DNA of 64,000 bases, taken from assembly GCF_900182905.1 (NCBI RefSeq), contig NZ_FXUF01000017.1, positions 1-64,000 of the forward strand. The letters run 5' to 3'. The translations under genes were made by a program, and so were the position numbers. Positions 1 to 9,091 of this stretch are shown piece after piece (positions within the stretch are counted from its first letter, which is position 1; the number at the start of each line of letters is the position of its first letter). This DNA is from Anoxynatronum buryatiense (GTDB lineage Bacteria; Bacillota; Clostridia; Peptostreptococcales; Tindalliaceae). Below the pieces are notes generated by a model. That model was given only the letters and a program-made list of their open reading frames with translations, did no database searches and was not told the DNA's origin.

Positions 1-128
1 AAGAATAAAAATTTGACAAAAAAAGTAGCCGCAAGGCTTACTTTCAAAGGATCTTATGGATTCAACTTTTCGGTTTTGCTGTCAAACTCACGAGTAGTGC
101 AAAAACGATGCTTCCTTGCAGGACCTTC

Positions 129-172
129 CAAGACCCCGGAACTGGAATCTGTTTCTGGGGCCTTGTTTTTTT
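129..172 (+). terminator. Rho-independent terminator
   Basis: An inverted repeat (CAAGACCCCGGAA against TTCTGGGGCCTTG, with a few mismatches) is followed by a run of seven T. It is close to the stem at 2913-2951, which suggests that a gene of the same family ends just left of the window. Confidence 0.75.
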
Positions 173-213
173 ATGTGAAGGAAGATTTATAACGTTTGCC
201 AGTAACCATTGTT

Positions 214-246
214 TGTCAGAATCGTGTCAGAGGGCTTTAGTATAAT
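214..246 (+). promoter_or_regulatory. Promoter with 11-bp phased direct repeats
   Basis: TATAAT at 241-246 is preceded by two copies of TGTCAGA (214-220 and 225-231), one helical turn apart, where a good -35 box would be expected but is missing. This is the layout of an activator-dependent promoter. The same arrangement recurs at 2977-3009 before the paralogous gene. The activator is unknown. Confidence 0.5.
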
Positions 247-348
247 CAAGATAACAATAGAGTCGTCCTTTAGAAGCATTCTCTATCGTGAACTTATTTT
301 ACAACAGGAACGTTTTGACATTTAAGGAAAAGTGAGGAGCGGATAAAG

Positions 349-2901
349 ATGAAAATGAAACAAAGACTGGCCCTGGTTATTATTCTGGCACTGGTACTAT
401 CAGTGATCGCCCCAGCAGGTATGCCGGTATATGGGGATGCTGGAGGTAGTGCTGCTGCCAATCATACCTTTCACATCAATGAAGGGAATATCACGATAGC
501 ATCAGGAACAGGAGAGCATGCTGGCAAGATTGCAGTCACACATCAATCATCGCCAAGTGTGACAGCGTTTGTCTATGCAGCGGATAACATCATCATCACC
601 GGTACCACCACAACCAACAGGGTTGTGGTGGATGGTGTTAAGGCAAATATAACCCTTCGGGATGTTGATATTCAAATAAATGCGTACATCATTGATGCTG
701 CCTTTGGGTTGAAAAACAATGCAGATGTGACACTAACTTTGGAAGGTGTTAATAACCTTAAAAGGGATCTGTATTTTGCTGGTTTGCAGGTGCCTAGTGG
801 CAATAAGATTACGATTAATGGAACTGGTTCTCTTCATGCAATCGGTGGTGATTATGCAGCGGGGATCGGCGGCGGATGGGGTGAAACAGGCGGTACCATC
901 GCTATAGCAGGAGGAACGGTTATAGCAACAGGTGGAAGTGAGGCAGCAGGCATCGGTGGTGCTTGGGAGGGAGAAGGCGGCACCATCACGATTTCAGGTG
1001 GAACGGTGACAGCCACAGGTGGAAGTGATGGCGCAGGTATTGGTGGTGGATCTGAAAGGTCAGGAGGCAGCATCAAGATAGAAGGCGGAACAGTAGAAGC
1101 CGCAGGAGGGTATTGGGGAGCAGGCATCGGCGGTGGTAAGCAGGGAGAGGGAGGTACTATCACTATTTCAAGTGGAGCGGTGACAGCAAGAGGTGGAAAT
1201 AGTGGCGCAGGCATCGGTGGTGGACATGTGGGAGACGGCGGTACTATCACGATTTCAGGAGGAACGGTGACAGCCACAGGTGGAAGTGGTGGCGCAGGCA
1301 CCGGCGGTGGAAATTTTGGAGCAGGAGGCAGCATCACCATTTCAGGTGGAGTGGTGACAACAACAGGTGGAAATTTTGGCGCAGGTACCGGCGGTGGAAA
1401 TTCTGGATCAGGAGGCAGCATCACTATTTCAGGTGGAGAGGTGACAACAGCAGGTGGATGGTATAGTGCAGGCGTCGGTGGTGGTGTTATGGGAGAAGGC
1501 GGTAATATCACCATAAATTCAGCTGCAATCGTGAAAGCCGTTTCAGACAGTATCATGTGGCCAGCGATACATACACTATCGGGAAGCATTGAAGATACAA
1601 GTACAGCAGCAGTATTAATGGCACATTTTTCAGCAATCCAAAATGGAGGTACTGCCACGAGTATTCATGTTAAAGGCGGTTTAAATCCATATACCAGCTT
1701 TACTCCAACGACAGAATACAACTCGATTGCTTTTACAGTACCACCCAACACAATCTATCAGCTAAAAACAGGTGGTGACTATCAACAACATTTGATAAAT
1801 CCTTCAACAGATTTTGTTGTAGCAGGTTTTGGCCTTACTGTATTCGATGAGGTAGAGAATGCAATTAATCTGCCCGTGCCGATGGCACCAGTGGTGCAAT
1901 CGGTAACAGCGAGGGACAGACAGATCAGCATAAGCTGGAATTCAGTTGAAGGAGCAGAAAGCTATAAGATTTACCAAAGTACAACCTCAGGGGCTTATAC
2001 GACACCAATTGCCACAGTGACAGCCCCGGTTCACAGTTTTAATGCAACAGGATTAATCAATGGCACAACCTACTACTTTGTGGTGAAAGCAGCCGATTTA
2101 ATCGGAGAGAGTGTGAACTCTAATGAAGTCAAAGGAACACCCAGCGCCTCCAATAGTAGCGGTGGCAGCGGTGGCGGTGGCAGCTCCAACAGCCTAAACA
2201 TCGGCAAAAGCAATCCCACTGAAGGAACGACAGGCACCCCCTACACCTATAGCCTAAGAGCCACAGGCGGTAGTGGCGGTCACAGCTTTGAAGTTACCAG
2301 TGGCGCATTGCCAGAGGGTTTAACCCTTTCAAAGGATGGGGTCATCAGCGGGACTCCCACCAAGGCAGGCACCTACCAATACACCATCTCTGTAACCGAT
2401 AGAAATGGCAGCGTATCAAGGCATAGCTTCACCCTGGTGATTGGAGAAGATGATGCAGAAAGTGATGCAGAAGATGCAGAAGAATCCAATCAGGAAACCT
2501 CAGAGGGAGAAGAGACACCTAAAAAGAAGATCCTTCTCACCATAGGAAAGCAAGATATCACGATAGGTAATGAAATCCATCAGCTGGATGCCATGCCCTT
2601 TATCGACGGCGAAACCAACAGAACCTTGGTACCACTCAAGTTCATCAGCGAAGCCCTGGGAGCAACGGTGACCTGGCTGCCGGAGACAAGACAGGTACTG
2701 ATCACAGAAGGAGACACAGAAATCCTGTTGACCATCGGCTCTAAAGAAGTCCTGGTGAATGGCGAAATGATCCTGATAGATACTGAACCAAGGATTATCC
2801 CTCCCGGGCGCACCTTTGTACCCCTGCGGGTTATCGGAGAGCTGCTGGGAGCAACGGTGGTGTATGATGAGGTAACAAGAGAAATCAGTATAGAAAGATA
2901 A
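349..2901 (+). CDS. Secreted beta-solenoid surface protein with FN3, Ig-like and stalk domains
   Basis: A predicted exported protein of 850 residues. Residues 1-30 form a Sec signal peptide. Residues about 183-392 hold seven glycine-rich repeats of 29 residues (87 bp) of the type TITISGGTVTATGG..GAGIGGG, expected to stack as a right-handed beta-solenoid. A fibronectin type III domain (about 510-600), a putative Ig domain (He_PIG type, about 621-699) and an acidic linker follow. A C-terminal stalk or copper-amine-oxidase-N-like domain (about 726-850) contains two LVPLKFISEALGA/FVPLRVIGELLGA motifs. The role is probably cell-surface adhesion or matrix building, with the stalk domain holding the protein at the wall; no enzyme motif is seen. 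Its leader, signal peptide and stalk are nearly identical to those of the next gene, whereas the middle differs. A long proline-rich reverse-strand ORF here is a shadow of the repeats. Confidence 0.8.
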   Translation: MKMKQRLALVIILALVLSVIAPAGMPVYGDAGGSAAANHTFHINEGNITIASGTGEHAGKIAVTHQSSPSVTAFVYAADNIIITGTTTTNRVVVDGVKANITLRDVDIQINAYIIDAAFGLKNNADVTLTLEGVNNLKRDLYFAGLQVPSGNKITINGTGSLHAIGGDYAAGIGGGWGETGGTIAIAGGTVIATGGSEAAGIGGAWEGEGGTITISGGTVTATGGSDGAGIGGGSERSGGSIKIEGGTVEAAGGYWGAGIGGGKQGEGGTITISSGAVTARGGNSGAGIGGGHVGDGGTITISGGTVTATGGSGGAGTGGGNFGAGGSITISGGVVTTTGGNFGAGTGGGNSGSGGSITISGGEVTTAGGWYSAGVGGGVMGEGGNITINSAAIVKAVSDSIMWPAIHTLSGSIEDTSTAAVLMAHFSAIQNGGTATSIHVKGGLNPYTSFTPTTEYNSIAFTVPPNTIYQLKTGGDYQQHLINPSTDFVVAGFGLTVFDEVENAINLPVPMAPVVQSVTARDRQISISWNSVEGAESYKIYQSTTSGAYTTPIATVTAPVHSFNATGLINGTTYYFVVKAADLIGESVNSNEVKGTPSASNSSGGSGGGGSSNSLNIGKSNPTEGTTGTPYTYSLRATGGSGGHSFEVTSGALPEGLTLSKDGVISGTPTKAGTYQYTISVTDRNGSVSRHSFTLVIGEDDAESDAEDAEESNQETSEGEETPKKKILLTIGKQDITIGNEIHQLDAMPFIDGETNRTLVPLKFISEALGATVTWLPETRQVLITEGDTEILLTIGSKEVLVNGEMILIDTEPRIIPPGRTFVPLRVIGELLGATVVYDEVTREISIER
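895..1525 (+). repeat. Seven 87-bp in-frame tandem repeats
   Basis: Units begin near 895, 981, 1069, 1156, 1243, 1330 and 1417. Each encodes 29 residues with a [TS]I.ISGG core followed by GAGIGGG. The period is kept exactly while the sequence varies, as expected for solenoid rungs prone to unequal crossing-over. Confidence 0.8.
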
Positions 2902-2912
2902 GCCCCTTTTTG

Positions 2913-2951
2913 CCAAGGCCCCAGAACATTTTCTGGGGCCTTGGTTTTTTT
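2913..2951 (+). terminator. Rho-independent terminator after first surface gene
   Basis: A perfect 14-bp stem (CCAAGGCCCCAGAA / TTCTGGGGCCTTGG) with a CATT loop is followed by seven T, just after the stop codon at 2901. Confidence 0.9.
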
Positions 2952-2976
2952 AAAGCTGTGGTCAATGGCTGGTGTT

Positions 2977-3009
2977 TGTCAGAATCGTGTCAGAGGGCTT
3001 TAGTATAAT
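2977..3009 (+). promoter_or_regulatory. Duplicated promoter with phased TGTCAGA repeats
   Basis: TGTCAGA occurs at 2977-2983 and 2988-2994, with TATAAT at 3004-3009, identical in layout to 214-246. The whole 5' leader down to the start codon is duplicated, so both surface genes are probably controlled by the same factor. Confidence 0.5.
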
Positions 3010-3111
3010 CAAGATAACAATAGAGTTGTTCTTTAGAATCATCCTCTATCGTGAACTTATTTTACAACAGGAGCGTTTTGACATTTAAGGAAAAGTGAGG
3101 AGCGGATAAAG

Positions 3112-5580
3112 ATGAAAATGAAACAAAGACTGGCCCTGGTTATTATTCTGGCACTGGTATTATCAGTGATCGCCCCAGCAGGTTTGCCGGTATATGGGGA
3201 TGCTGGAGGTAGTGCTGCTGCCAATCATACCTTTCACATCAATGAAGGGAATATCACGATAGCATCAGGAACAGGAGAGCATGCTGGCAAGATTGCAGTC
3301 ACACATCAATCATCGCCAAGTGTGACAGCGTTTGTCTATGCAGCGGATAACATCATCATCACCGGTACCACCACAACCAACAGGGTTGTGGTGAATAGTG
3401 GCGTAACGGCAAATATCACTTTATCTGATGCAAATATAAGCAGAACAAGTTTCAGCTTGAGCATATGTGTCTTTGACATGTCTGGTGCAATTGTCAATCT
3501 CACTTTAGTAGGAGACAATTTCTTGAGGAGCAATTCGCTTCAACCTGGGTTAAAGGTACCCGAGGGAGCAACCTTGACGATAAAGGGACCGGGCAGTCTA
3601 AAAGCCGAGAATGCTTTTACAGGTAGTTCCAGTGCAGGTATTGGCGGGAGTAATAATCAAGCAGGTGGTATAATCAACATAATAGGCGGCACAATAACAG
3701 CCATGGGAGGAAACAGTGGAGCAGGCCTTGGGGGTGGCGGGCTTGGTAACGGTGGTACAATCAATATTTCAGGGGGAACGGTTACGGCCATAGGCGGAGA
3801 TTATGGAGCAGGTATTGGTGGCGGCACTGGCGGCAGCGGTGGTATCATCAATATCACGGGAGGAACTGTTAGTGCCGCAGGGGGCAGGGCTGCAGCAGGC
3901 ATCGGCGGCGGCCTTAACGGAGGCAGTGGGACAGTCAGCATTTCAGGAAATGCCCGAGTGACAGCAACAGGCGGCGGCCCAATACTGGAACGTCAAAATG
4001 GCTGGGATATTGGTTCAGGCAGCGACAATACAAGTAATGGCACCTTGAGAATTCAGGGTGATGGCAACCAGAACCCTACTGTCATCTTCACAACCTACGG
4101 TGTCGATGCTGGTATCCCTGAAGGGGTGGAAAAACCCTATACCTATTGCACAATAGAAGGTGCCGGGGCAAGAGACAAAAATGGTGTCATGATAGACGGT
4201 GCCTATGGCCCTGAGGCAAAAGACCAGGCGCCCCTGATCGTCACCGGTGCGCCCACCAGCCTGATAATTGGTGAAACCTGTAACCTCAGCAGCTTAATCA
4301 GTGGTGGAAGCACCACCGGTGCCATCACCTACAGTGTGAGCGGAAGCGGCGTGGATGTGAGCCATGAAGGGATTGTTACTGCAGTGGAGGCAGGAACAGC
4401 TGCCATTACAGTTACTAAAGAGGGAGACACATATTTCAGCGCCGTTTCGACAACAGTGACAGTAAACATCGCAGCCCCGGTGATGCCCACCATTCATCCT
4501 GCATCAGTGAACTATGATTTGACAGCGCCAACGGATAGATTCACTACAATCACATGGGGAAGTGCCGCTAGTGTCACAGCGGTAGTTCATGGAAGTGAAA
4601 ATTTGGTGCTGGGTACAGATTATACAGTCAATGGAAATAAGCTGACGCTACAGGCTGATTATTTGGAGGCCTTAACCTTAACAGCGGGAGAAGTGATGGA
4701 ATTCAGCATATGGTTCAACAATAACAGCACGGAAACCCTGACAGTTCATGTTGTAAAAGGGTCTATTCCCTCAGATAACGCTAACTTAAAATCACTGACA
4801 ATCAGCGCAGGTACGTTGAACCCTGGGTTTAGTGAAAATGCATTGCAATACAGTGTTAATGTAGATAACCGGGTCACCAGCATAAAGCTGACCACAGTTA
4901 CGGCAGATAGTAACGCAACAGTAACAATCAATGGAACAAAAGTCATTAGTGGGAATGTGATACCAATAAGTCTGAACACAGGAAATAACATGATCACCAT
5001 CTTAATAACAGCTGAGAATGGAAGTACTAAGACTTATGCGATTCATATGAATAGAGCGGCAGCAAGTGGAGGCGGTGGATCCGGCGGCGGCACCTCAGGA
5101 AGCAACCGGGATAAACAACAGCAGACAAACGAAACCGAAAAAACAGAAGAAATAAAAGAAATTGAAGGCTCAAAAGACACACAGGAAGCAAGCCCTCCTC
5201 AAAAAAGGATCCTTCTCACCATCGGAAAACGGGAGATTGTACTAAATAATGAAACCCATCAGCTGGATGCCATGCCTTTTATTGATGGTGAAACCAACAG
5301 AATCCTGGTACCTCTCAAATTCATCAGCGAAGCCCTGGGAGCAACGGTGGCCTGGCTGCCAGAGACAAGACAGGTACTGATCACAGAAGGAGACACAGAA
5401 ATCCTGCTGACCATCGGCTCTAAAGAAGTCCTGGTGAATGGCGAAATGATCCTGATAGATACCGAACCAAGAATTATCCCTCCCGGTCGCACCTTTGTAC
5501 CCCTGAGGGTTATCGGAGAGCTGCTGGGAGCAACGGTGACATATGATGAGGGAACAAGAGAGATTCGCATAGAAAAATAA
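3112..5580 (+). CDS. Secreted beta-solenoid surface protein with X2, cadherin-like and stalk domains
   Basis: Paralogue of the preceding gene, 822 residues. The signal peptide and first ~95 residues are almost identical to it. Four 29-residue solenoid repeats (about 183-293) are then followed by domains the neighbour lacks. These are a bacterial Ig-like domain (about 374-455), a CBM_X2-type Ig domain (about 458-550) and a cadherin-like beta-sandwich (about 556-650, opening NANLKSLTISAGTLNPGF). A Gly/Ser and charged linker leads to the same stalk domain (about 698-822). The X2 and cadherin-like modules are typical of cell-wall and polysaccharide-associated proteins, which points to a surface binding role; no catalytic domain is visible. 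The stop lies 49 bp before the next gene with no terminator between, so the two may be co-transcribed. Confidence 0.8.
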   Translation: MKMKQRLALVIILALVLSVIAPAGLPVYGDAGGSAAANHTFHINEGNITIASGTGEHAGKIAVTHQSSPSVTAFVYAADNIIITGTTTTNRVVVNSGVTANITLSDANISRTSFSLSICVFDMSGAIVNLTLVGDNFLRSNSLQPGLKVPEGATLTIKGPGSLKAENAFTGSSSAGIGGSNNQAGGIINIIGGTITAMGGNSGAGLGGGGLGNGGTINISGGTVTAIGGDYGAGIGGGTGGSGGIINITGGTVSAAGGRAAAGIGGGLNGGSGTVSISGNARVTATGGGPILERQNGWDIGSGSDNTSNGTLRIQGDGNQNPTVIFTTYGVDAGIPEGVEKPYTYCTIEGAGARDKNGVMIDGAYGPEAKDQAPLIVTGAPTSLIIGETCNLSSLISGGSTTGAITYSVSGSGVDVSHEGIVTAVEAGTAAITVTKEGDTYFSAVSTTVTVNIAAPVMPTIHPASVNYDLTAPTDRFTTITWGSAASVTAVVHGSENLVLGTDYTVNGNKLTLQADYLEALTLTAGEVMEFSIWFNNNSTETLTVHVVKGSIPSDNANLKSLTISAGTLNPGFSENALQYSVNVDNRVTSIKLTTVTADSNATVTINGTKVISGNVIPISLNTGNNMITILITAENGSTKTYAIHMNRAAASGGGGSGGGTSGSNRDKQQQTNETEKTEEIKEIEGSKDTQEASPPQKRILLTIGKREIVLNNETHQLDAMPFIDGETNRILVPLKFISEALGATVAWLPETRQVLITEGDTEILLTIGSKEVLVNGEMILIDTEPRIIPPGRTFVPLRVIGELLGATVTYDEGTREIRIEK

Positions 5581-5629
5581 AAGAAATGAAGCGACATTAT
5601 AAACAGAAACTTAATGAGGAGGTGCACCT

Positions 5630-8600
5630 ATGAACAGCAAAACAAAGAAAATCTTAGCGATGATCCTCATTGTAGTAATGATTTTCCCCACAGTTGTTTT
5701 TGGAGAGGGCAATAGCAAGGACGATTTACAGGGGCATTGGGCAGAGAAAAACATGAGACAGTGGATTGCAGGGGGATGGATGAAAGGTTATCCAGATGGA
5801 AGCTACAGACCTGACGGAAAAATAACCCGGGCAGAATTTATCACGTTGATCAACAAGCTCTATGGCTACGACGCGACAACAGAAGAAAACTATGAAGACA
5901 TAGAGAAAGAAAGCTGGTATCACCAGGCAACAGCAATAGCAAAGCATAACAAGTATTTTGATTGGTATAAAGAAGACAAGCTGTATCCAAATCAGCCAAT
6001 TACCAGACAAGAAGCAGCTGCTGTTATCACACAGATTTTAAAACTAAATGCCTCAGAAGATCTGACAGCAATAGAAGGATTTAACGACAAAGAGACAGTG
6101 CCAACCTGGAGCAGAAGCTATATGGATGCAGTCGTAAAAGGGGGGTATGTAAGCGGTTATCCTGATGCGACATTAAGACCGGCGGGAGATATAACAAGGG
6201 CAGAAGTGGTCGTGATGCTGGATAAGGTCGTTGGAGAATTAATAAGCAGGAAGGGAATTTATGGAACCGCTGAAGAAACAAAAACAATCAAAGGAAATGT
6301 CACCATAAGTGCCCAGCAGGCAGCGCTGAAAAACATGGTGATAGAAGGAGATTTAATATTAGCGGCCGCCATCGGAGATGGAGACGTAACCCTGGAGAAT
6401 ATAACAGTAAAGGGAAAAACCATCGTATATGGTGGCGGGCCAAACAGTATTATACTGATTGATTTCAATGGAAGTCAGATCATAATTGATCTTCCAGACA
6501 ACAGTGCTGTCAGACTGGTAGCATATGGAGACACCCACGTTGGGGAAGTCGTTGCTTATTCGGATGCCATTCTTGAGGAAGCTCAGAGCCTTACCGAAGA
6601 TGGATTTACAACAATCAACATTTATCAGGGAGCCACCATAACCTTGATAGGCGCTTTTGAAAGTGTCAATGTAGGTGCCGGCAACGCAACGCTACATATG
6701 CAAACTGGATCCATCAATACCCTGGTGGTAGAAGAAGCTGCTGCCGATGCGATGATTAACCTAAGCAACGGAACAACCGTAACACATTTAAATATCCATG
6801 CACCTACCCAAGTAACTGGCTCAGGCAACATAGAAACCGCACAGATTAACAGCAATGACGTTATGATTGCTCCGGTTCCATCTATCATCAATATAGGAGA
6901 AGGGATCACATCAAGGGTAGGAGGAAAGACAGTCAATCGCAGTACAACCATCACGACAACCATCACTACAGGAGGCGGTGGCTCCGGTGGCAACTCCGGC
7001 AATAACTCCGGTGGAGGTAATTCTGGCGGCGACAGTGGTACTCCTGACGACAATGGCGGTGGAAGCATACCCAACAATCCACCGAAGGTAGTACAGCCAG
7101 TACAAGATATCAACAACGCTGCTCTGGGAATCCAACTAACAGTGGATTTGAGAAATACCTTTGAAGACAAGGATGGAGATCCTTTAATCATAAGTACAAA
7201 TCTGGGAAAAGTTGAAAATGGTATATGGAGCTATACACCAACAGCATCGGGAACCATGACAGTCGTCATTACTGCAGCGGATGGCAAGGGTGGCAGTGCG
7301 ACCACAACCTTCAAGGTGACAGTAACAGCAGTAACGGATCCCACCAACAATCCGCCAACAGTCACAAGTACCGTATATGCCATATCAGATGCCTTTGTAG
7401 GAATAGAGATAATGGTCGATTTAAGCAATGTGTTTGAAGATATCGATGGCGACCCATTGACATTAAGCGCTAACGTAGGAACCATCGATAATGAGGTGTG
7501 GCGGTATACACCCACAATAGCAGAAGCAAGGACAGTCGTGATTACCGCAACGGATGGCAGAGGCGGCAGTGCGACCACCAGTTTCCTAGTGACGACATTA
7601 ACCATCGAGATCACAGAAATCATCGTAACGTCAGCGGGAGATATAACCGAAATCGAAGAAGGCAACACGTTACAGATGCGGGCAGCGGTTTCGCCAGCCA
7701 ATGCAAGTAATCAAGAGATCCTATGGTCAGTAGACGCCATGACAGGGACGGCAACCATTGATGAAGACGGCCTATTAACCGCAACAACAGCAGGAACTGT
7801 CAACGTAAGGGCGACCGCAAAGCACCATTCAAGTGTAACGGGCAGCAAAATCATTACCATACACCCTGATAATACGCCGCCTGCCCCAGGAGATGGAGGC
7901 ATGCTGACAATATCAGAGGTCAAGACAAATGGTATGAAGCTGAGTTGGACCAAGGCAGCTGATGACAAAACAGCGGTTTCTCAATTAGAATACGCAGCTT
8001 ATCACTCAGAGACAAACAATATAAGCACCGTTGCAGAAATGGAAGCCAACGGAACCCCTGCAGGAGACTACACAGCAGATATTGACAGCATCGTGATATC
8101 TGGGCTGGAGGCCGATACGCATTATTATGTCAATGTGATTGTCAGGGATCAATCGGGAAACAAAGCAGCTTATACGATGACCTCTGAGAAAACCTTTGAA
8201 TATGAGCTGTATTATGCAAGCTACACAGAAAATGCGATTGAAAAATTAGGCATCACCACCGGGGAAAAAACCACGGTTGTCTCTCAAGTGGATGACAGCC
8301 CCTATTCTGGACCACAGGCAATCACTGTAGCAGGGGGGCGGGTTTATTGGGCAGGACAGGATTCTCAAAAAATAGAATCCGCTAATTTAAATGGCTCCGA
8401 CAGAAGAACCTTGGTCAACACAGGGATAAGCAATGTCACCGGCATCGCCGTAGATCCAATCAATGGTTGGGTTTACTGGGGAGACTATGGCAACAATGCC
8501 ATAAAGAGGGCCAACATTGATGGAACAGAAGTAAGCACCATCATTTCACAGGCAGATACAAGTACTGCCACCTATAAAGGACCCTTTGCATTGGCCATCA

Positions 8601-9019
8601 GTGGAGACAAGCTCTACTGGGTGGGGGATAGCAGCCTGGTGATTGAAAGATCACATCTCGATGGAAGTGAAAGAGAAACGGTAATCGCAACTACGGGCAG
8701 CCCCCAAAGCGTCGATACCATCGCCATAGACCAAAGCAACGGAAAAGTCTATTGGAGCGACTATCATAACAATCAGATAAACAATGCCAATCTGGATGGA
8801 ACAGGTAAAGAAGCGGTTGTTTCTACAGCAGATGAAGGCAGCAGCTACCCCGGGGTGAAGAGAATCGCCATCACGAAGGAGCGGTTGTACTGGATAACCG
8901 ATTCTACTGGAACCATTTATTCATCAAAGCTTGATGGCAGTGACAGGAAACTTTTTTGGACGCCATCTTCGAGTTCAGTCATTAAAGGTTTTGTGATCGT
9001 CGATCCTGGGCAGCTGTAA
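5630..9019 (+). CDS. S-layer-anchored multidomain protein with YWTD beta-propeller
   Basis: A secreted 1129-residue protein. A signal peptide (1-26) is followed by three SLH domains (about 31-80, 84-138 and 149-205; for example WMKGYPDGSYRPDGKITRAE), which bind pyruvylated secondary cell-wall polymer. Residues about 215-440 form a repetitive beta region, and a Gly/Ser/Asn linker follows (about 447-478). Two cadherin/Ig-like repeats (about 487-567 and 572-657, with the calcium-type motif FED.DGDPL), a BIG2 domain (about 659-747) and an FN3 domain (about 757-853) come next. The C-terminal ~270 residues carry five repeats with VYWAG, VYWGD, LYWVG, VYWSD and LYWIT, the hallmark of LDL-receptor class B propellers. 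The propeller probably displays a ligand-binding face beyond the S-layer. The ribosome site GAGGAGG precedes the ATG. The ligand is unknown. Confidence 0.85.
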   Translation: MNSKTKKILAMILIVVMIFPTVVFGEGNSKDDLQGHWAEKNMRQWIAGGWMKGYPDGSYRPDGKITRAEFITLINKLYGYDATTEENYEDIEKESWYHQATAIAKHNKYFDWYKEDKLYPNQPITRQEAAAVITQILKLNASEDLTAIEGFNDKETVPTWSRSYMDAVVKGGYVSGYPDATLRPAGDITRAEVVVMLDKVVGELISRKGIYGTAEETKTIKGNVTISAQQAALKNMVIEGDLILAAAIGDGDVTLENITVKGKTIVYGGGPNSIILIDFNGSQIIIDLPDNSAVRLVAYGDTHVGEVVAYSDAILEEAQSLTEDGFTTINIYQGATITLIGAFESVNVGAGNATLHMQTGSINTLVVEEAAADAMINLSNGTTVTHLNIHAPTQVTGSGNIETAQINSNDVMIAPVPSIINIGEGITSRVGGKTVNRSTTITTTITTGGGGSGGNSGNNSGGGNSGGDSGTPDDNGGGSIPNNPPKVVQPVQDINNAALGIQLTVDLRNTFEDKDGDPLIISTNLGKVENGIWSYTPTASGTMTVVITAADGKGGSATTTFKVTVTAVTDPTNNPPTVTSTVYAISDAFVGIEIMVDLSNVFEDIDGDPLTLSANVGTIDNEVWRYTPTIAEARTVVITATDGRGGSATTSFLVTTLTIEITEIIVTSAGDITEIEEGNTLQMRAAVSPANASNQEILWSVDAMTGTATIDEDGLLTATTAGTVNVRATAKHHSSVTGSKIITIHPDNTPPAPGDGGMLTISEVKTNGMKLSWTKAADDKTAVSQLEYAAYHSETNNISTVAEMEANGTPAGDYTADIDSIVISGLEADTHYYVNVIVRDQSGNKAAYTMTSEKTFEYELYYASYTENAIEKLGITTGEKTTVVSQVDDSPYSGPQAITVAGGRVYWAGQDSQKIESANLNGSDRRTLVNTGISNVTGIAVDPINGWVYWGDYGNNAIKRANIDGTEVSTIISQADTSTATYKGPFALAISGDKLYWVGDSSLVIERSHLDGSERETVIATTGSPQSVDTIAIDQSNGKVYWSDYHNNQINNANLDGTGKEAVVSTADEGSSYPGVKRIAITKERLYWITDSTGTIYSSKLDGSDRKLFWTPSSSSVIKGFVIVDPGQL

Positions 9020-9091
9020 TAGAAAAAAAGGCATCACAACCATTTAAAATCAGGTCTTTAATCAGGTCTTTAGAGAGGAGAAATGAAAGTC

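Larger units (their letters stand above)
1..348. other. Non-coding leader region upstream of first surface gene
   Basis: No convincing gene is seen. The stretch holds a rho-independent terminator (129-172) whose stem resembles the one after the first surface gene, so a further gene of this family may lie to the left. It then holds a leader (about 212-348) that is repeated almost unchanged before the second surface gene. The first 120 bases contain a short GC stem closed by a GCAA tetraloop (around 25-42), but they match no riboswitch class I can recognise. Confidence 0.5.

Noticed and set aside
1-120. Possible riboswitch (for example c-di-GMP type) ahead of surface genes
   Set aside because: A GCAA-capped stem is present, but the conserved core of c-di-GMP-I or -II classes could not be matched; a covariance search would be needed.
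852-1658. 268-codon proline-rich open frame on the reverse strand of the first surface gene
   Set aside because: It is the antisense of the Gly/Thr solenoid repeats; it has no ribosome site and the forward gene has signal peptide and known domains.
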